64,000 nt of DNA from Myxococcales bacterium (GCA_016703425.1 JADJCA010000029.1:124001-188000), one strand, 5' to 3'; shown: positions 26,593-35,501, counted from the first letter of the stretch. Notes: generated from the letters alone by a model not told the origin. Made by a program: numbers and translations.

Positions 26593-27356
26593 GAGCGCTT
26601 CTTTCCGCGGGGAGCCTTCTTGGGGGTCGACCTTGCTGACGATGGCGATGACGAGGGCGATGACGAGGTCGATGGCGAGGTGGATGACGTGGTCGATGAG
26701 GCCGTGAGGCCACGCTTGAGGGTGCGAGCCGCGAAGCGAATGACCTCGCGCGGCGACGCCGCATGCAACGTGGAGCGTGGGCCGCGCACGTGTTCGGAGA
26801 GGCCCGAGAGCACCATCCACACGAACGGCAGGGCCAAAGCTTCGTCGGTGACGACGAGGCCCTCTCGAAGGAGCGCGGCGCGCGCGCGCTCGCGGAGCAA
26901 CACCAGGAGATTCATGACGCGCGCCGTGAGCCCGGCGCGGAGCGCTTCGGGGAGGGCCACCACCGACGCCGGATCCGCGATCAACGACCACACGTTCAGC
27001 GCGTGCCCGTAGTCGGCGTAAAAGAGCAGGTAGCGTTCGGCGACGACCTCGAAGAGCGCCTCAAACGTCTTTGCGTCTCGCGTGTGCTCGTCGATCTCGC
27101 GCGCGAGGTCCTCGACGCGGAGCTCGTAGAGCGTGACGAAGATCTCTTCTTTGGTCTTGAAGTAGACGTAGAGCGTCCCGAGGCTCACGCCAGCGCGGGC
27201 GGCGACGTCGCGGGTCGTCAGCGCCGAGGGGCCGCCGGCCAAGACGAGGCCTCGGGCGGCCTCGAGGATGTCGCGCCGCCGGCCTTCGCCGTCGCCCCAC
27301 TTCGTCACCTTCTGGCGCCGCGGCCGTCGCGGCGGCGTATTTTGAACGTCGTTCAT
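26589..27356 (-). CDS. TetR-family regulator of the luxE-luxC operon
   Basis: This is a 255-residue repressor. The helix-turn-helix is clear at residues ~45-75: LTTRDVAARAGVSLGTLYVY then FKTKEEIF. The ligand-binding helical domain follows to about residue 210. The last 40 residues are a Ser/Thr/Pro run ending in a Lys-rich stretch (TPKKAPRGKKRS), unusual for the family. It is first in the operon with luxE and luxC and overlaps luxE. Two palindromes cover its start codon, so it very likely represses its own operon, with a fatty acyl compound as the natural inducer (inference). Confidence 0.88.
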   Translation of the reverse strand: MNDVQNTPPRRPRRQKVTKWGDGEGRRRDILEAARGLVLAGGPSALTTRDVAARAGVSLGTLYVYFKTKEEIFVTLYELRVEDLAREIDEHTRDAKTFEALFEVVAERYLLFYADYGHALNVWSLIADPASVVALPEALRAGLTARVMNLLVLLRERARAALLREGLVVTDEALALPFVWMVLSGLSEHVRGPRSTLHAASPREVIRFAARTLKRGLTASSTTSSTSPSTSSSPSSSPSSARSTPKKAPRGKKRS

Positions 27357-27371
27357 TATGAACGCTGTTCA
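27343..27371 (-). promoter_or_regulatory. Tandem palindromic TetR operators
   Basis: TGAACGTCGTTCA (27343-27355) and TGAACGCTGTTCA (27359-27371) share the form TGAAC-N3-GTTCA and are 16 bp centre to centre. The first overlaps the tetR start codon (CAT at 27354-27356). The arrangement is typical of autoregulated TetR operons and would allow two dimers to bind side by side. Confidence 0.75.
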
Positions 27372-27449
27372 GTAGCGCGCCCCCGCCGCCCGTCAAGGCG
27401 GGGCCCGCGATTTCGCGCCGCGCGCGCTCGCGCCGGTCAGTTCAAGTCG

Positions 27450-27836
27450 TCAGTTCAAGTCCAGCGCGCGCCGCTTCAGCTCTTCGTACGGCACGACCTC
27501 TACGGCGCGCTCGTGGGTGGCTCCGAGAAACACCGGCGGCGCCAGGCCTGCGTCGAGCGCCTCTTTGTAGCGCGCCGCGCACATGCACCAACGATCCCCG
27601 GGCTCGAGGCCGGGGAAGCCGAACTCGGGCCGCGGCGTCGAGAGGTCGTTGCCCCGCGCTTTGGAGAACTCCAAGAACTCCTGGGTCATCTGCGCGCAGA
27701 CGGTGTGCGAGCCCATGTCTTCGTCGCTCGTGTTGCAGCACCCGTCGCGGAAGAAGCCGGTGGTCTTGGCCGCGTTCTGGGAGCAATCGGCGAGCTCGGT
27801 GCCGAGGACGCTTCGCGCGGGGGCCTTCTCACTCAT
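27450..27836 (-). CDS. DUF2237 family protein
   Basis: This is a 128-residue protein from ATG 27836 (MSEKAPARSVLGTELADCS). The sequence GFFRDGCCNTSDEDMGSHTV followed by CAQMTQEFLEFSK and GDRWCMCAARYKEA is characteristic of DUF2237, a widespread small family found in bacteria and plants. Conserved Cys, Asp and His are all present, so it is probably an intact and active family member; its biochemical role is not known to me. It is transcribed away from the secreted-protein gene at 27889. Confidence 0.88.
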   Translation of the reverse strand: MSEKAPARSVLGTELADCSQNAAKTTGFFRDGCCNTSDEDMGSHTVCAQMTQEFLEFSKARGNDLSTPRPEFGFPGLEPGDRWCMCAARYKEALDAGLAPPVFLGATHERAVEVVPYEELKRRALDLN

Positions 27837-27888
27837 GACGCCGTCATGGAGCACCCGCGCGGGCGCCGCAAGGGCTCGATCGGGTAGC

Positions 27889-28578
27889 ATGCGGCGAATG
27901 GTGCCCACCTCCGTCGCACGGTCGTGTCTCCGTCCTCGGTCGTCGATTGCGCGAGCCTCGACCTTCGTCACGGGCTCGCTCCTCGTTGCGGTGACGCTGG
28001 TTGCCGGGGACGGTGCTGCGGCTAGTGACCCGGCGGATATGAGCGACAACGGAGGAAGCTCGATCGGGGCCACGCTCGAGCGCTTGAAGCGGGAGGTGGG
28101 GCAGCTTCACCGCCAACTGGCGGACCAAGGGCACCTCGCTTCCTCCGACTGCGTGACGTTGTGTCGCGCGCTCGCTTCGATGGAGCGGGCCACGGCTCGC
28201 ATTTGCGCTATCGCTTCCGGGCCGACCTGCGAGGACGCACGTCGCAAGACCGGCGAGGCGAAGAGTAGCGTCCACGGAGCCTGCCCTTCTTGCGCGGCGG
28301 AGCGCTCTTCGCCGCAAGGGGCAGCCAAGGATGGGGCGCCCGCCCAGGAGCCCAGCGCGGCGCGCGAAGCTCCGTCCGCGCCGGGCGATCGCAAGGCCGA
28401 GGACGTTGCTAAAAAGTCGACGCAGGAGGCGGTCGTGTCTCCCGCCTCGTCGCCAGACAGCGCGCCGCGACGTGGTGGATGCGCGGGCTGCGCGACGAGC
28501 GGCGCGCGCGATGCGACCGGACCGGCACTCCTGCTCGCGATAAGCCTGCTCGCGCTCTGTCGCCGGCGGCGCAGCTGA
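27889..28578 (+). CDS. Secreted protein with MYXO-CTERM-like tail
   Basis: This is a 229-residue protein (ATG 27889, or 226 from ATG 27898). A signal peptide (STFVTGSLLVAVTLVAG...AAA) is followed by a Cys-containing helical region with CVTLCRALASMERATARICA and then a low-complexity Ala/Pro/Ser linker. The C-terminus GGCAGCATSGARDATGPALL plus LAISLLALCRRRRS has the MYXO-CTERM layout: Cys motif, hydrophobic helix, Arg cluster. Such tails mark proteins for anchoring or processing at the myxobacterial surface. Confidence 0.75.
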   Translation: MRRMVPTSVARSCLRPRSSIARASTFVTGSLLVAVTLVAGDGAAASDPADMSDNGGSSIGATLERLKREVGQLHRQLADQGHLASSDCVTLCRALASMERATARICAIASGPTCEDARRKTGEAKSSVHGACPSCAAERSSPQGAAKDGAPAQEPSAAREAPSAPGDRKAEDVAKKSTQEAVVSPASSPDSAPRRGGCAGCATSGARDATGPALLLAISLLALCRRRRS

Positions 28579-28676
28579 GGTGGGATATCGTCTCACCATG
28601 GGGCAATTTGCGGATCGAAATCTCTCGCGTTTCCGGCCCAAAGGGCTTGGCACGCGGCCTGCTCCCGGCGGGCACC

Positions 28677-29774
28677 ATGAGCAAGCTCCCCCTCACCGCC
28701 CTCGTTGCCCTGCCGTTGATCTTCGGTCTCGCCGCTTGCAGCGGGTCTGGCGCGAGCGACCCGGGGGTTGCGACGGAAGACGCGCTCGAGCGCGCTGGCG
28801 TGAAGACCCACGCGCGCAACGTTGAACATCCAGCGGGCCTCATGGCCACCGATTCGCACGTCTACTTCTCAGCGAACCACTTCGTGGCGTCGGGTGAGCC
28901 TGAGCTCGATCAGGAGTTTGCGTATTGGGAAGGGAAGTACAGCCGCGTCGCGCTCGGCGGCGGTCGTCGCGAGAAGGTGAGCGACGCTGGCCTCACGCGT
29001 GTTCGCAAGGCGGGCAAGAAGCTCTTCGTCGCGACGGGGTCGAGCTGCTGGATCAGCGTCATGGATACGAGTGAAGCGGAGCCTTCTCAGAAGGGCATCT
29101 ACACCGACGAGGATTGCACGGGCGAAGGCGGCGGCGAGCCTGCCGGCTTCGAGGTGACCGACGACAAGTTCGCCGTCGTTCGCGAAGGCGGCGAGCTGAT
29201 GGTCGGCAAACACGACGGCACTGGCATGCGCAAGGTCGGGGAATTCAAGTTCGCCGACTACGCGGGCTTCATCTCGCAAACGGCGCTCGCCGACGACCAC
29301 GTCTTCGTGATCACGCACAAGAACTTCACCGACTCGCGCACGAACCGCGTGCTGCCCCAGACGATCTTCAGTCTGCCGCTCTCCGGTGGGACCCCGAAGA
29401 CGGTCCTTGAGTTCCCTGCCGCGGATGCGCTCGCCGAGAACCTCATCTCTGACGGCAAGAACCTCTACTTCACGCAGGGCAAGAAGGTCATGGCTCTCAA
29501 GAGCGGCGCGTCCGAAGCCACGATGCTCGACGACGACTTCGGCGGCGTCTACGACTTGGCCGCCGACGGCAAGAACGTCTACGTGGCCGATGGCAAGCGG
29601 GGCGCGCTCTACGCGATCAAGGACGCGCTCACGGCGCCCAAACACGTCAAGCTCGCGGACGCGAAGGGCGTCACTTCAGTCGTCGCCAGCGGCGAGCGCC
29701 TCTATTACGGAACGCACGCCTACGCGGGGAACAAGCCCGCCGGCGTCGTGGCCAGCCTGCCCATCCCCGAGTGA
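28677..29774 (+). CDS. Lipoprotein with beta-propeller-like repeats
   Basis: This is a 365-residue protein starting at ATG 28677 (MSKLPLTALVALPLIFGLAAC, lipobox GLAAC). The body has repeated short strands of the type SHVYFSANHF, KKLFVATGSSC, DHVFVITHK, KNLYFTQGKK, KNVYVADGKR and ERLYYGTHAY, spaced about 40-50 residues, which is the pattern of a six- or seven-bladed propeller. Probably a surface or periplasmic binding protein; ligand unknown. Confidence 0.75.
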   Translation: MSKLPLTALVALPLIFGLAACSGSGASDPGVATEDALERAGVKTHARNVEHPAGLMATDSHVYFSANHFVASGEPELDQEFAYWEGKYSRVALGGGRREKVSDAGLTRVRKAGKKLFVATGSSCWISVMDTSEAEPSQKGIYTDEDCTGEGGGEPAGFEVTDDKFAVVREGGELMVGKHDGTGMRKVGEFKFADYAGFISQTALADDHVFVITHKNFTDSRTNRVLPQTIFSLPLSGGTPKTVLEFPAADALAENLISDGKNLYFTQGKKVMALKSGASEATMLDDDFGGVYDLAADGKNVYVADGKRGALYAIKDALTAPKHVKLADAKGVTSVVASGERLYYGTHAYAGNKPAGVVASLPIPE

Positions 29775-29922
29775 CCCTTTCGGAGTGAAGGGGCACGTCT
29801 TTCCCCGGTGACACTAGCCGCTCGCGGGGGCCGCCGTGGACAGCCTCGGGGTAGCAAAATCCGCCGAGATCGTGAGGGTGAGCGGGCCAGGTCTCTGGCC
29901 TAGGGGTTGCAGCAAGGGGGAG

Positions 29923-30660
29923 ATGCTCCGAACCCTGCTCTCCGCGCCCCCGCGGGGACCGACCCAAGGCTCGCCTCTCTTTGCGTTGGCTGCGGTCGTG
30001 CTCGTCGCTTGCGGCGGGCAGCCGTCGCCGACCGTGGCTGCGACGTCCGCCGTCGTGGGCGACGATGCCGGTCCGCGCGCCAACCCGATGGAGCACCGCG
30101 CCGACGACGCCGGCGGGCTCGAAGCGGCTGCGCCAGTGCGGACCTGCAGTCCGGGACCCGTCACGTTCCAGCCGACGGCGTGGGTTCCGCCGCCCACGGC
30201 GCGCGTCGCCGCGTGCTCCCCGACGCAGATTCAGGTCCTCGCCACCTGCATGAACAACGACACCGTCACGGCGGCGTGCTCCCAGTTCTGGCAAGCGCCT
30301 GAGAACGACTCCTGCCTTCGATGCGCCAACACGCCCGAGGGCGCCACGGTGCGCGGTCCCCTCTACGATCAGGGCGCGTACACGTATGTAAACTACCCGG
30401 GATGCATCGCTGCCATGTCTGGCGACACGAGCCAAGGCGGCTGCGGCGCTCGCTACGATCGCCTCCTCTCGTGCGAGGACGCCTTCTGCGGTCACTGCGA
30501 CGTCGACGGGATCGATGCGTGCCTCGACGCCGCCGACAAGGGCGGCTGCGCGACCTACGCCGCGGCGCTGGATTGCGCGAAGACCCAAGAGACCGCCTGC
30601 ACCGGGGCCGACTATTTCGGCGACGTGGTGAAGGTGGTCTCGCTCTTCTGCGGACAATGA
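29923..30660 (+). CDS. Cys-rich lipoprotein, first gene of the kinase cluster
   Basis: This is a 245-residue protein. The ATG at 29923 follows AAGGGGGAG closely, and the signal ends with lipobox VLVAC. The mature protein contains about 14 Cys, many in pairs (CLRCAN, CEDAFCGHCDVDG, CLDAADKGGC), implying disulfides. Its stop overlaps the kinase start as ATGA (30657-30660), so it is translationally coupled to the kinase and may be part of the same signalling unit. No family recognised. Confidence 0.72.
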   Translation: MLRTLLSAPPRGPTQGSPLFALAAVVLVACGGQPSPTVAATSAVVGDDAGPRANPMEHRADDAGGLEAAAPVRTCSPGPVTFQPTAWVPPPTARVAACSPTQIQVLATCMNNDTVTAACSQFWQAPENDSCLRCANTPEGATVRGPLYDQGAYTYVNYPGCIAAMSGDTSQGGCGARYDRLLSCEDAFCGHCDVDGIDACLDAADKGGCATYAAALDCAKTQETACTGADYFGDVVKVVSLFCGQ

Positions 30661-32216
30661 ACCCGACCCCCATGAACGTCGACGTGTCCCCACCGGACGT
30701 GACAGCGCCGCGCTCCGTCGGGCGCTACTTCATGTTCGACGCCTTCGCCCGCGGCGGCATGGCGACCGTTCACCTTGGTCGTCTCGACGTCTCCCCGGGG
30801 GTGTCGAGGCTCGTGGCGATCAAGCGCCTCGATCGTGCGTACGACGTCGGCGGCGAGCTTGCGGCACGCCTTCGCGAAGAGGCGCGAGTCTTGAGTCGTG
30901 TGCGTCACCCGAACGTGGTGCCGGTCCTCGACGTCGTCGAGTCGCCTTCGGAGCTTTGCCTCGTCTTGGAATACGTTCACGGTACCTCGCTCGCGGCGCT
31001 CATCGAGGAAGCGTCGTCGCTCGGCGAGCGACTGCCGCGCCCCGTCGTCGTGGCCATCTTGTGCGACGTGCTCCGCGGCCTCGCAGCGGCGCACGACGCC
31101 AAGGGCGCCGATGGCGCGTCGCTAGCGCTCGTTCACCGTGACGTTTCGCCGCAGAACATCCTCGTCGGAGCTGATGGTGCCGGTCGTCTCCTGGACTTCG
31201 GCGTCGCCAAAGCGCATGGTCGCTCGAAGCTTACGGCCACCGGTACAACGCTCGGCAAGGTCGTGTACATGTCGCCGGAGCAGCGGCGCGCGCTTCCGCT
31301 GACGGGCCGCTCGGACCTCTACGGCGTCGGCGTCGTCTTGTGGGAATGCCTCACCGGTCGTCCCTTCACGGAGGCGCTCGAGCGGCCCTCCGCCCCTCCG
31401 CCTCCGAGCGCTATCGTGAGCGACGTCCCGGCGGCGCTCGACGCCATCGTGCAGCGCGCGCTCGCCGTCGACGTCGCGCGGCGCTACGGGACCGCCGAGG
31501 AGATGGCGCAGGAGCTAGCCGACGCGTGTCCGCTCGCCTCGGAGCTCGAAGTCTCGCGCCTCCTCGAACGGCTCGGCGGCGACGATCTCGAACGCCGCAG
31601 CGCGCTCGTGACCAAGGTCGAGGCTTGGAAGGCGCCGCTCGCTCCGGCTCCCGAACACAGCGAGCCGCCTTCGCCCGCGTCTGAACCGCCCCCGCCTCCT
31701 GCCAGTTCGCCGCCTCTCACCCTCGACGTGGAGACCGACGCTTCGCTCTCTCGGACGGTGCTGGTGCGCCGACCGCCGCGCGCGCGCACCTCGTCGATGG
31801 TTGCCGCCCTTGGCGTGTCGGTTCTCGTCGCCGTCGTTGCCATCCTGTCGTTCGCCCGTGCGCCGCAACCTCCGATGGCGCGCGCCAACGCAACCGCGAT
31901 CGCGCGGGTCGCGGCGCCTGGGGCGCTGGTACCGATCAAGGCTGCGCCCGAGGCCGCCTCGCCTCCGGCGCTGGCCACCCTCACGCGCGCCGCCTTTGGT
32001 CCCAACGACGCGGAGGTCGCCGTCGACGACGTCGCCGCGACTGATTCGAGCCGGGGCGCATCCACGGCTCCTCGAGCTCGCGGGCCCGTCCCGGTGGTGA
32101 AGGCCCGCAAGCCGCGCGCGCCTTCGCGTGCCGCCGGTGCGACGAACGCGTGCGAGGTGCCGTTCACCTTCGACGACGACGGTCGAAAGCGGTACAAACC
32201 TGAGTGCCTGAAGTGA
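30657..32216 (+). CDS. Membrane Ser/Thr protein kinase
   Basis: This is a 519-residue eukaryotic-type kinase. The Gly loop is FARGGMATVHLG (residues 30-41), the catalytic Lys is K56 in VAIKRLD, the catalytic loop HRDVSPQNIL has D162, and DFG is D180-G182; activation segment end is VYMSPEQ. A Pro-rich linker (residues ~330-370) leads to one transmembrane segment (AALGVSVLVAVVAIL) and a periplasmic tail ending in a Cys pair. It overlaps both neighbours by four bases, so the lipoprotein, kinase and PEGA-like protein are made together. HRDVSPQN is the form common in myxobacterial kinases. Confidence 0.92.
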   Translation: MNPTPMNVDVSPPDVTAPRSVGRYFMFDAFARGGMATVHLGRLDVSPGVSRLVAIKRLDRAYDVGGELAARLREEARVLSRVRHPNVVPVLDVVESPSELCLVLEYVHGTSLAALIEEASSLGERLPRPVVVAILCDVLRGLAAAHDAKGADGASLALVHRDVSPQNILVGADGAGRLLDFGVAKAHGRSKLTATGTTLGKVVYMSPEQRRALPLTGRSDLYGVGVVLWECLTGRPFTEALERPSAPPPPSAIVSDVPAALDAIVQRALAVDVARRYGTAEEMAQELADACPLASELEVSRLLERLGGDDLERRSALVTKVEAWKAPLAPAPEHSEPPSPASEPPPPPASSPPLTLDVETDASLSRTVLVRRPPRARTSSMVAALGVSVLVAVVAILSFARAPQPPMARANATAIARVAAPGALVPIKAAPEAASPPALATLTRAAFGPNDAEVAVDDVAATDSSRGASTAPRARGPVPVVKARKPRAPSRAAGATNACEVPFTFDDDGRKRYKPECLK

Positions 32217-33049
32217 AGCGAACGTCGGTCCTCGCCAGCGCCATCGCAGCGGTCTTGTCTTCCGTCACGGCGGTCCCGGGCGCACGCGCCGACGGGCCCC
32301 GTGACGCACGCAAGAACGACTCCGCCGCCGAGTGCGTGGCGGCCTTCGACCGCGCGCAAGATCTTGCGGGACGACGCAAGCTCACCGAGGCGCGCGAGCT
32401 CTACCTCACGTGCGCGCGCGAGTCGTGCCACACCCTCGTCCGGCGGGACTGCGCTGACCGCCTCGAGCGCTTGGAGCGTGACCAACCGACGCTCATTTTT
32501 GGCGCACGAGATCGTGACGGTCGCGACCTCGCCAACGTCCGCGTGACCGTCGACGGGGCTCCGCTCGATGGACAGAAGCTGGCGCTCGGCGTGCCTCTCG
32601 ATCCCGGCGAACACGAGGTCTGGTTCGAGCTCCCGCCCTACGCGGCAAAGCTCGAGACGGTCGTGGCGCGGGTCGGCGAGAAGAATCGCGCGATCGTCGT
32701 AACGCTCGAACGGGCCAGCGCGCCATCGTCGAGCGGTGCGAAGACCGAAGCAGACCCACCCCCGTCGAAGGCTCTTCCTCTCGGGCTGGCCGCGGCTTCC
32801 GCGGCGGCGGCGCTCGGTTTTGCGGCCTTCGGCGTCGCCGGCTTCGCCGAGAAGAACGAGCTGCTCGATCGATGCGCTGCGGCGTGCTCGGCGCGCGAGG
32901 TCGCGGTCGTCCGAAACCGCTACATTGCCGCCGACGTCCTCCTTGGTGTCGCGCTCCTTACCGGTGCGGCAGCGGCGTATCTCTCCTTGCGCCCCGAACC
33001 GCCGCGCCCCGTTGTCCGTGCGCGTTTGCCCCGGCTGTCCGAGCTGTAG
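32213..33049 (+). CDS. Exported PEGA-like protein coupled to kinase
   Basis: This is a 278-residue protein. GTG 32213 overlaps the kinase stop as GTGA and gives a clean signal peptide (KRTSVLASAIAAVLSSVTAV to ARA). Residues ~30-90 are a helical, Cys-containing region, EARELYLTCARESC; residues ~100-170 look like a PEGA-type beta domain (VRVTVDGAPLDGQKLALGVP, LDPGEHEVWFEL); two transmembrane segments follow near the C-terminus. Proteins of this design sit beside kinases in many myxobacterial loci. Its partner may be the kinase's periplasmic tail. Confidence 0.8.
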   Translation: MKRTSVLASAIAAVLSSVTAVPGARADGPRDARKNDSAAECVAAFDRAQDLAGRRKLTEARELYLTCARESCHTLVRRDCADRLERLERDQPTLIFGARDRDGRDLANVRVTVDGAPLDGQKLALGVPLDPGEHEVWFELPPYAAKLETVVARVGEKNRAIVVTLERASAPSSSGAKTEADPPPSKALPLGLAAASAAAALGFAAFGVAGFAEKNELLDRCAAACSAREVAVVRNRYIAADVLLGVALLTGAAAAYLSLRPEPPRPVVRARLPRLSEL

Positions 33050-33088
33050 ATCGTGCTCCCCGCGGCGAGCGAGGTAGCATTCGACCCG

Positions 33089-34423
33089 ATGGACCCGCGC
33101 GACGAAGATCCGACGACCCAAATCTTGGCGACGGCGGAGCTGCCGACGGCGTTCTCCACGGGCGTCACGCTCGCGGTCGTGGAGGGGCCCGACTTCGGCA
33201 AGACCTTCCGCATCGAAGACCTCGCGCACCGCCGCGTGCTCATCGGCAAGAGCCCAGCCTGCGAGGTGCTCTTGACCGATCGCACCGCGTCGCGAAGGCA
33301 CGCGGCCCTCGAGAGCGACGGGACCGTCGTGCGCATCGTCGACCTCGGCTCGAGCAACGGCACGCGCGTCGGTGGCCTCCGCGTGATGGACGCCTTCTTG
33401 TCGCACGGCGACGTCATTCGCATCGGCGCGACGGCACTGCGCTTCGACGTCGACGAGCGCGCCCACGAGCTTCCCGCTTCCGGTGACGTACGCTTCCACA
33501 AGGTTCTCGGCGCGAGCGTGGCCATGCGCCGCCTCTACCCGGTCTTCGAGCGCCTCGCGGCGGCGCAGGTGCCGGTCCTCATCGAAGGCGAGACGGGCAC
33601 GGGCAAAGAGGTCCTCGCCGAAGCGCTTCACGAGGCGAGTCCTCGCAAAGGCGCGCCGTTCGTCATCTTTGACTGCACGACAGTGTCCGCGTCGCTCGTC
33701 GAGGCGGAGCTCTTTGGTCACGAAAAGGGGGCCTTCACGGGCGCCGTCGCCTCGCGCGCCGGCGTCTTCGAGCAAGCGCATCGAGGGACCATCTTCATCG
33801 ACGAGATCGGTGATCTCGAGCTCGCGCTTCAGGCCAAGCTGCTCCGCGCTCTCGAGCGCTCCGAGGTGCGCCGCGTTGGCGGCAATCAGTGGACGAAGGT
33901 CGACGTGCGCGTCATCGCCGCCACGCGTCGCGAGCTTGACCGCGAGGTGCAGGCGGGGCGCTTTCGCGACGATCTCTTCTATCGCCTCGCTGTCGCGCGC
34001 GTCGAGCTGCCGCCGCTCCGAAAGCGCCTCGGCGACGTGTCGCTCCTGGCCAACTGTTTCTGGAAGCTCCTCGGAGGCAGTGACCTCATGTCGCCCGAGG
34101 TCTTGTCACGCTTCGAGTCGTACGATTGGCCGGGCAACGTGCGCGAGCTCTACAACGCGGTCGCTCGCCAGCTCGCGCTCGGTGAGGTCTCGCTGGGCCG
34201 GGCCGCCGCGTCGCCGTGGGCCGCCGACGGCGGGCGAGACTTTCTCGACCACCTCGTCGATCAGGGCCTCCCGTTTCCGCGCGGCCGTCAGGAAGCCATC
34301 CTCGAGTTCGAGCGCCGCTTCGTGAAGAAGATGCTCGACGTTCATGACGGCGACGTCGCGCGCGCCGCGGCCGCGTCAGGGATCGGACGTCGCTACTTTC
34401 AGAAGCTCAAGACGAAGGTTTGA
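33089..34423 (+). CDS. FHA-domain sigma-54 activator
   Basis: This is a 444-residue regulator. The ATG at 33089 is preferred over GTG 33053. Residues ~20-115 form an FHA domain (VLIGKSPACEVLLTDRTASR, DLGSSNGTRVGG), which binds phospho-Thr. The AAA+ domain has Walker A GETGTGKE (167-174), the sigma-54 contact loop GAFTGA (214-219), Walker B GTIFIDEIGD and WPGNVRELYN. The C-terminal helix-turn-helix is Fis-like (AAAASGIGRRYFQKLKTK). It follows the kinase cluster, so phosphorylation read by FHA may trigger sigma-54 transcription. Its end overlaps the convergent GTPase gene by 17 bases. Confidence 0.93.
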   Translation: MDPRDEDPTTQILATAELPTAFSTGVTLAVVEGPDFGKTFRIEDLAHRRVLIGKSPACEVLLTDRTASRRHAALESDGTVVRIVDLGSSNGTRVGGLRVMDAFLSHGDVIRIGATALRFDVDERAHELPASGDVRFHKVLGASVAMRRLYPVFERLAAAQVPVLIEGETGTGKEVLAEALHEASPRKGAPFVIFDCTTVSASLVEAELFGHEKGAFTGAVASRAGVFEQAHRGTIFIDEIGDLELALQAKLLRALERSEVRRVGGNQWTKVDVRVIAATRRELDREVQAGRFRDDLFYRLAVARVELPPLRKRLGDVSLLANCFWKLLGGSDLMSPEVLSRFESYDWPGNVRELYNAVARQLALGEVSLGRAAASPWAADGGRDFLDHLVDQGLPFPRGRQEAILEFERRFVKKMLDVHDGDVARAAAASGIGRRYFQKLKTKV

Positions 34424-35294
34424 CGGCGGAGGCCATCGCTGGAGGAGGCAGCTCGAGCGTGATGCGCCCGAGGGCGCCGCTTCGGTAGTCGTGTATCAAG
34501 ACGTCGGCGGCCTTGTGCATGTCGACGACGCCGCCGGCCTTTAGACCGCCGCGACGCCGACCGATCTCGAGGAGCAAGTCTTCGGCGGAAGCAGGCGTGC
34601 TCTTCAGCTTGTAGCGGCTGATCATGACGGCGGGGCACAGCTCCAAGAAGAGCCCCGCCGCGAACATGCCCACGGTGACGTAGTCGATGGCGGAGTCGGG
34701 AATGGCTCCGCCCAACGCGAGGCGGAGCGCCGCCGACTCGTCGTCGATCTTCGGCCACATGATCCCCGGGCTGTCGGAGAAGGCCATTCCGTTCTTCGCG
34801 ACGACCCTTTGTTGCGCCTTGGTCACGGCCGGCTCGTCGCCGACCTTCGCGACCTTGCGTTCCATGAGCGTGTTCACGAGCGTCGACTTGCCGACGTTGG
34901 GAATGCCGACGATGAGCACGCGAACGGTCTTTCCGGCGCGATGTGGCGCCAAGAGCTTGCACAGCTCCGGGAGCTTGGCGCGCGCTTCGCCGGGGCGCGT
35001 GGCGCTGAGGCCGATGGCCACCACCTTGCCGCCCTCGAGACCGGCGAAGTCCCACGGTCGTTGGCTCTCGAAGTGCGTGATCCACGCGCGCGTGGCGTTG
35101 CCGTCGGCGAGATCGCTCTTGGCGAGCACCTTGATGCAGGGCTTGTGGCGCCTTAGCTCGCGGACGACCGGGTTTTCGCTCGCGCCAGGCATGCGAGCGT
35201 CGAGGACTTCGATGACCACGTCTTGCGCAGGCATCGCCTCGGCGAGGTCGCGCCGGGCTTTGGTCATGTGCCCCGGGTACCACTGGATCGACAT
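34407..35294 (-). CDS. rbgA: RbgA/YlqF-type ribosome biogenesis GTPase
   Basis: This is a 295-residue circularly permuted GTPase. The motif order is G4 AKSDLAD (about residue 57), then G1 GIPNVGKST (about 130), then G3 DSPGIMWP (about 175). The N-terminus MSIQWYPGHMTKARRDL is diagnostic of RbgA/YlqF. The C-terminal helical domain is present. RbgA helps assemble the large ribosomal subunit. Start chosen at ATG 35294 because the conserved IQWYPGHM begins immediately. Confidence 0.93.
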   Translation of the reverse strand: MSIQWYPGHMTKARRDLAEAMPAQDVVIEVLDARMPGASENPVVRELRRHKPCIKVLAKSDLADGNATRAWITHFESQRPWDFAGLEGGKVVAIGLSATRPGEARAKLPELCKLLAPHRAGKTVRVLIVGIPNVGKSTLVNTLMERKVAKVGDEPAVTKAQQRVVAKNGMAFSDSPGIMWPKIDDESAALRLALGGAIPDSAIDYVTVGMFAAGLFLELCPAVMISRYKLKSTPASAEDLLLEIGRRRGGLKAGGVVDMHKAADVLIHDYRSGALGRITLELPPPAMASAVKPSS

Positions 35295-35385
35295 GAGTTG
35301 CTCTCGGGCGCCTTCGCGCGCTCCTCCCATAACACGCGCCCGCGTTGGCGGCCTTGGGGTCCGCCCTGGATCACCGTGAGGCTCA

Positions 35386-35420
35386 TGGAACGGGCCGTTC
35401 CATGCGAACGGGCCGTTCGC
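35386..35420. promoter_or_regulatory. Two tandem perfect 17-bp palindromes
   Basis: TGGAACGGGCCGTTCCA (35386-35402) and GCGAACGGGCCGTTCGC (35404-35420) are each perfect inverted repeats around a single central base and share the core GAACGGGCCGTTC, 18 bp centre to centre. They lie between the divergent rbgA-like gene and the Gly-rich protein gene, so they are probable operators for a dimeric repressor. No regulator gene is adjacent. Confidence 0.65.
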
Positions 35421-35501
35421 TAAAACGGGCACCAAATGCCGAAATTGCAGCAGTTTTGCGACGGCACCGTCGTTGCTCCTTGGTGCTCGGAGGCGATGAA
35501 C

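Noticed and set aside
31484..33781. A 765-residue open frame on the minus strand
   Set aside because: It lies opposite the kinase, PEGA-like and sigma-54 activator genes, all of which have clear domains. Its translation is low-complexity Arg/Ala-rich.
35436..35501. Earlier starts for the Gly-rich protein (ATG 35436 or 35496)
   Set aside because: The GGAGG element is correctly spaced only for ATG 35502, and only that start gives a leader of normal length before the double glycine.
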